Positions 58,191 through 64,000 of a DNA stretch of 64,000 bases are shown piece after piece; position 1 is the stretch's first letter; the number at the start of each line of letters is the position of its first letter. The notes beneath the pieces are model-generated. The model worked only from the letters and a program-made list of their open reading frames with translations, had not been told where the DNA came from and did not search any database. The translations under genes were made by a program, and so were the position numbers. The stretch is from Anaerolineae bacterium (GTDB lineage: Bacteria > Chloroflexota > Anaerolineae > Anaerolineales > Anaerolineaceae), in NCBI GenBank assembly GCA_013177815.1, contig JABLXM010000003.1:26214-90213 (forward strand), given 5' to 3'.

Positions 58191-59171
58191 ATGACCGTTC
58201 AATTGACCGTCATCGGTTGCAACCGGCTGGGCACCTCGGTCGGGCTGGCGCTGGCTGGCGAAACCGCCCAACTAAAGCGCGTCGCGCACGACCCCAACCC
58301 CACCCTGGCGCGCGCCGCCGAGAAGATGGGCGCCTTCGACAAAGTGACGCTCAACCTGCACAACGCCGTCGCAGATGCCGATATCGTCCTGCTGGCGCTG
58401 CCGCTGGCGCAGGCATGGGAAACGCTGGAAACGATCGCGCCAACCCTGAAGGAAGGCTGCCTGGTGCTGGATACTGCCCCCGCCCGTGTTGCTTCGTTGG
58501 CTGCCGCCGCCCGGGTGCTGCCCGCGGGACGGCACTTCGTCACCTTCACCCCCACCCTCAGCCCCGATACGCTGATGTCACCCGACCTGGACCAAAAAGC
58601 CGCCTCGGCGGAACTATTCAAGAACAGTCAGGTGTTCCTCTCCGGCGCGCCCGGCACCGAAGGTGAAGCGATCAAACTGGCTTACGACCTGGCGGTACTG
58701 TTGGGCGCGCGTCCCTTCTTCGCCGACCCCTACGAGACGGATGGTTTGTGGGCTGGCACCCACCTGCTGCCACAGTTGACAGCAGCCGCCCTGGTGGATA
58801 CCGCCACCACACAGCCCGGCTGGTCCGACGCCCGCCGCGTTGCCGGCGCCGAATTCGCCATCGCTTCTGCGCCGCTGCTCTTCATGGAAGCAGAGCAACC
58901 CGCCGATGTCCCCTGGGAGCAGCGCGAGAACCTGACCCGCCTGCTGGATGACTACATTGCCTCGCTGCATGACCTGCGCAAGGCACTGAGCGCCGGCGAC
59001 CCGCAAGCGCTGGGAGAATGGCTCGCCAATGCCGCCGCCGCCCGTGAGACATGGCTGGCGCAACGCCACACATCCGATTGGGACCCCAAATTCTCCCAGA
59101 CCGAAATCCCATCGAGCGGCGAGATGCTGGGCAGATTGGTTGGCATCCGTCCCAAGAAGAAGAAAGCATGA
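58191..59171 (+). CDS. Prephenate/arogenate dehydrogenase-like protein
   Basis: A 326-residue NAD(P)-binding protein. The Rossmann opening VIGCNRLGTSVGLALA (GxxxxGxxxG-like) is followed by ADIVLLALPLAQAWETLETIAPTLKEGCLVLDT, a pattern of TyrA-type dehydrogenases. The catalytic His region may be RHFVTFTPTLS, where the usual H-P-M-x-G is altered. It could be a divergent TyrA or another dehydrogenase. Other tyrosine-pathway genes are not adjacent. It overlaps the next gene by ATGA. Confidence 0.72.
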   Translation: MTVQLTVIGCNRLGTSVGLALAGETAQLKRVAHDPNPTLARAAEKMGAFDKVTLNLHNAVADADIVLLALPLAQAWETLETIAPTLKEGCLVLDTAPARVASLAAAARVLPAGRHFVTFTPTLSPDTLMSPDLDQKAASAELFKNSQVFLSGAPGTEGEAIKLAYDLAVLLGARPFFADPYETDGLWAGTHLLPQLTAAALVDTATTQPGWSDARRVAGAEFAIASAPLLFMEAEQPADVPWEQRENLTRLLDDYIASLHDLRKALSAGDPQALGEWLANAAAARETWLAQRHTSDWDPKFSQTEIPSSGEMLGRLVGIRPKKKKA

Positions 59172-59443
59172 GCGTCTTCTGCTACATCGTCGAGTGCGCC
59201 GATGGCACCTACTACACCGGCTGGAGCACCGACCCCGACCGCCGTGCGCGGCAGCACAACCGCGGCGCCGGCGCGCGCTACACCCGCACCCGCCGCCCGG
59301 TGCGCCTGATCTACGTGGAGCCCCAGCCGGACCGCGCCGCCGCCCTGAAACGCGAACGCCGGCTGAAGCAGATGACCCACCAGCAGAAATCCGACCTGGC
59401 ACACTGCCAGCCGAGCGCCAGCTCACCCACCGACCCGGCATGA
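59168..59443 (+). CDS. GIY-YIG family protein (YhbQ-like)
   Basis: A 91-residue protein, FCYIVECADGTYYTGWSTDPDRRARQHNRGAGARYTRTRRPVRLIYVE, with the GIY-YIG core and catalytic Arg, and RERRLKQM containing the expected Glu upstream. It differs clearly from the other GIY-YIG protein (56412-56699) and has host-like GC. ATG 59168 is nested in the previous stop. Members resemble UvrC/YhbQ-type small nucleases; function is uncertain. Confidence 0.86.
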   Translation: MSVFCYIVECADGTYYTGWSTDPDRRARQHNRGAGARYTRTRRPVRLIYVEPQPDRAAALKRERRLKQMTHQQKSDLAHCQPSASSPTDPA

Positions 59444-59465
59444 CCGCCCGCAGGGGGCATATCGT

Positions 59466-60599
59466 ATGAGCGCGACCAAGATCCTCACCATCCACTCGCC
59501 CGGGCGGGTCAACCTTTTGGGCGAACACGTCGATTACAACGACGGCATGGTGCTGCCTGCCGCCATCGACCGGCGCGTCACGCTGCGGGCGCGCGCCATC
59601 GGCAGACGCATTGTGCGTCTGCGCGCCGAGGACCTCAACGCCGAGACCGCCTTCGACCTCGATCACCTGGACGACAAAGTGGACGTCAACGGGCTGCCGT
59701 TGCCCGCCTGGGCGCGTTACCCTGCCGGGGTGGCATGGGCGGCGCGCCGGGACGGGTTGGAAGTGCGCGCGGTCGAGGCGACCTTCACCTCCCAGATCCC
59801 GATGGGCGCCGGGGTAAGCTCCTCCGCCGCGGTGGAAGTGGCATTCGCCCTGCTGTGGGACAAGCTGGCTTGCTGGGGGCTGGCGCGCATGGCGCTGGCG
59901 CAACTGTGCCTGCGCGCCGAACAGGATTACGTCGGTGTGCGCTGCGGCATCATGGATCAGTTCGCTTGCGCCTGCGGCGTGGCAGAGCATGCTCTGTACC
60001 TCGACACGCGCAGCCTGGAATGGCAGCCGCTGCCGCTGCCATCCGGGGCTACCATCATCATCGCCGATTCGGGCGTGCGGCGCGCGCTGGCGGATTCCGC
60101 CTACAACCAGCGCCGGCAAGCGTGCGAGCAGGCGGTGCACCTGCTACGAGCCAGCCTGCCGGGTCTGCGCGCCCTGCGGGATGTTTCCCCGGCGCAACTG
60201 GACCAACTGCACTCCCTGCTGCCGCCCATAGTCGCCCGGCGTGCCCGCCATGTGGTGACGGAATGCGAGCGCGTGCGCCAGGCGCTGAACTGCCTGCAGC
60301 GGGGCGATGCGGCAGGCTTCGGCGCGTTGATGTTCGCAGGGCACGCCTCGCTGCGCGACCTGTACGAGGTCAGCACGCCGGAACTGGACACGCTGGTGGC
60401 AATCGCCGGCGCGTTGCCGGGCTGCTGGGGTGCGCGCCTGAGCGGCGCTGGCTTTGGGGGCTGCACCGTCAACCTGGTGGCAGAGGCAGCGCCGGCGGAA
60501 TTCATGGAAAGATTATGCGCGGGGTACGCGCGCCAGACCGGGCGCGAGGCGACGGTGTACCTGTGTCACGCCAGCGCCGGCGCGCAGGTGGTGGATTGA
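59466..60599 (+). CDS. galK: Galactokinase
   Basis: A 377-residue GHMP kinase phosphorylating galactose at C1 in the Leloir pathway. The galactokinase signature GRVNLLGEHVDYNDGMVLPAAI is at about 14-35, the ATP-binding motif PMGAGVSSSAAVEVA near 115, and DQFACACG near 165 with the catalytic Asp. MSGAGFGGC-like LSGAGFGGCTVN closes the domain. Other gal genes are not adjacent. Full length. Confidence 0.95.
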   Translation: MSATKILTIHSPGRVNLLGEHVDYNDGMVLPAAIDRRVTLRARAIGRRIVRLRAEDLNAETAFDLDHLDDKVDVNGLPLPAWARYPAGVAWAARRDGLEVRAVEATFTSQIPMGAGVSSSAAVEVAFALLWDKLACWGLARMALAQLCLRAEQDYVGVRCGIMDQFACACGVAEHALYLDTRSLEWQPLPLPSGATIIIADSGVRRALADSAYNQRRQACEQAVHLLRASLPGLRALRDVSPAQLDQLHSLLPPIVARRARHVVTECERVRQALNCLQRGDAAGFGALMFAGHASLRDLYEVSTPELDTLVAIAGALPGCWGARLSGAGFGGCTVNLVAEAAPAEFMERLCAGYARQTGREATVYLCHASAGAQVVD

Positions 60600-60705
60600 T
60601 TTCACGAGATGCTTCCCCCTGTAAGGACTTCACACTTCGTTCAGTATGACGAAATCGACGATGGTAGAGATACCCCCATGCTCTGCGGGGGGAGGAATCC
60701 AAACC

Positions 60706-60724
60706 CTTGGACTCCAAGTCCAAG
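60706..60724. terminator. Stem-loop between convergent galK and phosphoribosyltransferase genes
   Basis: CTTGGACT - CCA - AGTCCAAG, a perfect 8-bp stem. A GGAGGAATC/ACCCCC pair also lies at 60672-60697. The T-runs are weak, so bidirectional terminator is only a candidate. Confidence 0.45.
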
Positions 60725-60758
60725 TTTGATTACATCAGAAATTGATGCTTCCCGGAGA

Positions 60759-61310
60759 TCAATCGGTGAAGACCGGCAGGTGACCCAGCGAGATGATCTG
60801 CGCCCATTTGGCGCGCTCGCCCTCGGTGAAGATGGCGGCTTCGGCTGCCACTTCTGCACCGGCTTTCTGCAACAGCATCTGCATGCCCTGCAGGGTCGAA
60901 CCGGTGCTGATGACATCATCGACGATGATCACCTTGCGCCCCTTCATCATCACGCGGTCCTTCTCGTCCAGGTAGAGGGTTTGCGGCTCACCCGTGGTGA
61001 TCGAGAGCGTCTCGGCGCTCAACGCTTCGCCCATATAGGGTTTATAGGTCTTGCGCAACACCACGTAGGGTTTCTTGGTCTCCACTGCCAGCATGTGCGC
61101 CAGCGGCACCGATTTGGTCTCGGCAGTGACGATGACGTCAAAATCAATGCCTTGCAGTTTCTCCGCCAGCCCGCCGGAACAGGCTGCCACCAGTTCGGTA
61201 TCCCCCAGAATATTGAGGATGGCAATGCGCAGCCCGGGTTTGATCTCGAACAGCGGCAGTTCGCGCTTTACTCCGTAGAGTTCCACCGGATACGTTTCCC
61301 GATTGACCAT
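60759..61310 (-). CDS. Phosphoribosyltransferase family protein
   Basis: A 183-residue type I PRTase. The PRPP-binding loop VIIVDDVISTGSTL is at about 123-136, preceded by VLRKTYKPYMGEALS and TAETKSVPLAHMLA. The pattern resembles adenine or xanthine/orotate PRTases; the hood that decides the base is not diagnostic. ATG 61310 with GGAG eight bases upstream is preferred over ATG 61340. Confidence 0.85.
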   Translation of the reverse strand: MVNRETYPVELYGVKRELPLFEIKPGLRIAILNILGDTELVAACSGGLAEKLQGIDFDVIVTAETKSVPLAHMLAVETKKPYVVLRKTYKPYMGEALSAETLSITTGEPQTLYLDEKDRVMMKGRKVIIVDDVISTGSTLQGMQMLLQKAGAEVAAEAAIFTEGERAKWAQIISLGHLPVFTD

Positions 61311-61386
61311 GTTCGCTTCTCCAGACCGAAAAATGTTCAAGTTACAAGGACAAGTTTATCACAAGATGACGCACGGGCATCACGTC

Positions 61387-64000
61387 TTACTCATCAAACG
61401 CCTGACGCTTCGCCAAACGCTGCTGGGCGGTGCGCAGGCAGGCTGCCAGCATATCCACCTTCACCGGCTTGCTGATATAGTCATCCATCCCCATCGCCAG
61501 GCAGCGCTCACGGTCACCCTCCAGCGCGTTGGCGGTCATGGCGATGATCCACGGCTGCCGCTCGGGCGCAAAGGTGCGCCGGATGTGTTGCACGGTCTCT
61601 TCGCCGTCCATCCCCGGCATCTGGAGGTCCATGAAGATGATAGGGTAATCCCGCTGTTCGAGCGCCGCCAGGACTTCGTTGCCGTTCACCACCACGTCCA
61701 CGGCGTAACCCAGTTTCTCCAGCATACGCTGCGCCACCCGCTGGTTGACCAAATTGTCCTCCGCCAGCAGCAAGGTGACCGGGCTGCCCGGCGCATTCAA
61801 CGAGTCCGGCTGGCTGACCAACCCGGGTTCTGCTTGCTCCAACTCCAACAGCGGACGAACCGGGATCAGGCTGGAGATGGCATCGAACAGGGCGGAAGCT
61901 TTGACCGGTTTGGACAGCATCACACACGGCTGCAACGCCGCGGGCGCCGCCGCGCGGTTGCCCAGCGACGAAAGCAGGATGATGGGAAACTTCAGCGGCG
62001 GGCGTTGATTGCGGATCTCGTGCACCAGTGCGTACCCATCCATACCCGGCATGTGTACATCCACGATCGCCAGGTCGAAGGTGCGCCGGCGCAGCACCTG
62101 CAACGCCTCGGCGCCGGAAGCAGCCTGTTCCACCACGATGCCCCACTTTTGCGCCAGGTTCACCAGCACCTGGCGGTTGGTCTTGTGATCATCCACCACC
62201 AGCAAGCGCTTGCCTTCCAGTTGATCGCTGGTCGCCCAGATCGGCAGCGTGTCAACCCCCACTGGCAGCACACGGATGGTGAAGTGGAAGGTAGAGCCTT
62301 TCCCGGGCACGCCCTCGCTCTCCACCCACATGCGCCCGCCCATCATCACGGTGAGGCGATGACTGATGGCTAACCCCAAGCCGGTGCCACCGTACTTGCG
62401 CGCGGTAGAAACATCCGCCTGGCTGAAGGATTGGAACAAGCGACTCATATGACTGCGCTGAATGCCGATGCCGGTATCCTGCACCCAGAAATGCAAGGTG
62501 GTCAGACCGCTATCCGAATCCAACCCATCGGATGTCAGGCGGATCGAGACTTCTCCCGCATCGGTGAACTTGATGGCATTGGAGACCAGGTTGACCAGAA
62601 TCTGCCGCAGGCGGGTGACATCGCCGATGACCGCCGGCGGAACGGAGTCATCCACCAGGTATGACACTTCCAGGTTCTTGCGGTTGGCGCTGGGGGTCAT
62701 CATATCCAGCACGTCCTCAATGCAGGCGACCGGTTGGAAGGGATTCTCCTCCAGCTCCAGTTTGCCCGCCTCCATCTTGGAAAAATCGAGGATGTCGTTG
62801 ATGATCGCCAGTAACAAGTCGCCGCTGGTGCGAATGGTCTCCAGGTATTCGCGCTGCTCGCGCGTGAGGGGCGTATCCAGCAACAGGCTGGTCATACCAA
62901 TGACGCCGTTCATGGGAGTGCGTATCTCGTGGCTCATGTTCGCCAGGAACTCGGTCTTGGCTTTGGCAGCGGCTTCCGCCTCACGGCGGGCTTTCTGCGC
63001 TTCCTCCAAGAGCCAGATCTTCTGCAGCGCGATCGCCATGTGGTCGACGAAGGTGGATGCCAGCGCAGCGTGCTCCTCGGTGAACTGGTTGGGGCGCCGG
63101 TGGTCCAACGTGACCACACCGACCACCCGCCCGAAGATACGGATGGGTACACCCATCCAGGCGCGGGTGCCGCGGTGCGGCGGGCGTTTGAAGGCGGCAT
63201 ATTCCTTGGGCGCATCGGTGAGGATGAGGGATTTCGCTTCACGGATGACGCGATAGTTGGGCGAATCAGCGTCCCTCGAGACCGGTATACGAACATGCAG
63301 CAGTTCATCGGGATGTTTGAAACCGCGCACCGCCACGATATGCAGGTCCTGCTCACGGATCAATTGAACCGAAGCGGTGGTTGCCGGCAGAACTTTCATC
63401 ATCTCCGCCAGGATGCGTTCGCCGGCGTCCTGCAGATCGAGCGCCATCGTCACCACCTCGGCAGCGTTGCGCAGGGTGTCCGCTTTCTGAATGGCGCGGT
63501 TCAGCTCGGTAATATCTACGAAGGTCCAAACCGCGAAGCCATCCAATTGCAGGAAGTGCAGTTCGATATCACGGTGGCTGCCGTCCTTGCGGACGAACGG
63601 CAGAAGTGCACCGCCGCTATCGCGGCACGATTCGCGCCCGGAACGCGTCAAGCTGCGCAGGGTATCCACGGCGCGCCGGTGCACCTCTGCGCCGGGGAAA
63701 ACGCGTTTCTGCCAGGCTTTCAGGTCGCGCACTTCCTCCAGGGTATAGCCGGTCATTTCGATGAAGGTATGGTTGATATAGTCCGCTCGCGCTGGGTCAG
63801 CACTGGTAACCAGGGTCGCCAGGGGAATCTCCTCGACGATCTGGCGGAAGCGCTCCTGACTGGAGCGCAAGGCTTCCTCCGCCAGCACTTTTTCAGTCAC
63901 ATCGATGCTGAGGATGATGGTCAGGTTATGCTCACCTCGCTCGTCACGCAGTGGCACGAGCAGCGTATTGAGCAGCCGGGTTTCGCCATCCGGACGCAGG
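61387..64000 (-). CDS. Hybrid sensor histidine kinase/response regulator, N-terminus outside window
   Basis: At least 870 residues, open at the window edge. Order from the visible N-terminus: end of a PAS domain ([21 protein letters not shown]), a second PAS ([15 protein letters not shown]), a GAF domain (about residues 165-310 from 63957), a coiled coil, HisKA with the phospho-His in [16 protein letters not shown], HATPase ([29 protein letters not shown]), and two receiver domains with phosphoacceptor Asp in [11 protein letters not shown] and [12 protein letters not shown] BarA/ArcB-type phosphorelay kinase. No HPt domain is in the visible part. It converges on no other gene here. Confidence 0.93.
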   Translation of the reverse strand, partial: LRPDGETRLLNTLLVPLRDERGEHNLTIILSIDVTEKVLAEEALRSSQERFRQIVEEIPLATLVTSADPARADYINHTFIEMTGYTLEEVRDLKAWQKRVFPGAEVHRRAVDTLRSLTRSGRESCRDSGGALLPFVRKDGSHRDIELHFLQLDGFAVWTFVDITELNRAIQKADTLRNAAEVVTMALDLQDAGERILAEMMKVLPATTASVQLIREQDLHIVAVRGFKHPDELLHVRIPVSRDADSPNYRVIREAKSLILTDAPKEYAAFKRPPHRGTRAWMGVPIRIFGRVVGVVTLDHRRPNQFTEEHAALASTFVDHMAIALQKIWLLEEAQKARREAEAAAKAKTEFLANMSHEIRTPMNGVIGMTSLLLDTPLTREQREYLETIRTSGDLLLAIINDILDFSKMEAGKLELEENPFQPVACIEDVLDMMTPSANRKNLEVSYLVDDSVPPAVIGDVTRLRQILVNLVSNAIKFTDAGEVSIRLTSDGLDSDSGLTTLHFWVQDTGIGIQRSHMSRLFQSFSQADVSTARKYGGTGLGLAISHRLTVMMGGRMWVESEGVPGKGSTFHFTIRVLPVGVDTLPIWATSDQLEGKRLLVVDDHKTNRQVLVNLAQKWGIVVEQAASGAEALQVLRRRTFDLAIVDVHMPGMDGYALVHEIRNQRPPLKFPIILLSSLGNRAAAPAALQPCVMLSKPVKASALFDAISSLIPVRPLLELEQAEPGLVSQPDSLNAPGSPVTLLLAEDNLVNQRVAQRMLEKLGYAVDVVVNGNEVLAALEQRDYPIIFMDLQMPGMDGEETVQHIRRTFAPERQPWIIAMTANALEGDRERCLAMGMDDYISKPVKVDMLAACLRTAQQRLAKRQAFDE

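Noticed and set aside
58614-60140. 508-codon minus-strand frame over the dehydrogenase, GIY-YIG and galK genes
   Set aside because: All three plus-strand genes are clear families; the antisense protein is low-complexity Arg/Gly/His-rich.
26-64000. tRNA or rRNA genes
   Set aside because: No cloverleaf-like or conserved rRNA sequence was recognised by eye; a covariance search would be needed to exclude them fully.

Overview
The window looks like a chromosomal segment from a GC-rich Chloroflexota bacterium, probably Anaerolineae-like. This is inferred from the overall style and no marker phylogeny was possible. The signs are large WD40 surface proteins with Thr/Pro-rich linkers, a kinase-WD40 receptor, a CdaA/CdaR pair, a 14-gene complex I operon, lipoprotein solute-binding proteins and Tad-type secreted proteins. 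No rRNA, tRNA or CRISPR array was recognised.

1-13.7 kb: the end of a TolB/WD40-like protein. Then a minus-strand housekeeping run, transcribed coaE (fused to an acetyltransferase-like domain) > cdaA > cdaR/ybbR > der > lepB > a small zinc-finger gene. An AT-rich ISAs1-family insertion sequence lies between coaE and the divergent dnaN. dnaN is followed by a pyruvate/PEP-binding protein, a VIT-type transporter with a cysteine phosphatase, and a beta-propeller lipoprotein.

13.8-35.5 kb: a TPR/WD40 membrane protein, then the complete nuoABCDEFGHIJKLMN operon (16.9-31.8 kb). The operon is interrupted between nuoF and nuoG by a GxxExxY gene in a 27-bp inverted-repeat cassette. It ends at a strong terminator and is followed by a Ser/Thr kinase-WD40 receptor and a flavin reductase-like protein.

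35.5-46.2 kb: a second inverted-repeat element of the same CACAGAG type, a D-2-hydroxyacid dehydrogenase-like gene, a phnDCE-type transporter whose permease is more than twice the usual size, and a three-gene TadE/TadG-like operon with a VWA protein.

46.3-56.0 kb: the most unusual region. A compact one-strand cassette of phage origin runs behind a near-consensus promoter: possible small packaging protein, XhlA-like protein, large terminase, M23 lysin, portal, protease fused to major capsid protein (with a ribosome-binding site and ATG inside the same frame), holin-like protein, a 21-bp-spaced array of DnaA-box-like sequences, and several structural or unknown proteins. No integrase, repressor, replication gene, tape measure or tail tube gene was seen. 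A domesticated, GTA-like particle or a prophage remnant are the main readings.

56.0-64 kb: a mosaic of REP/MITE-like repeats carrying a GIY-YIG gene, a promoter with two related hairpins, then a site-2 protease, a prephenate dehydrogenase-like protein, a second GIY-YIG protein, galactokinase, a phosphoribosyltransferase, and the 3' part of a PAS-GAF hybrid histidine kinase that runs off the window.
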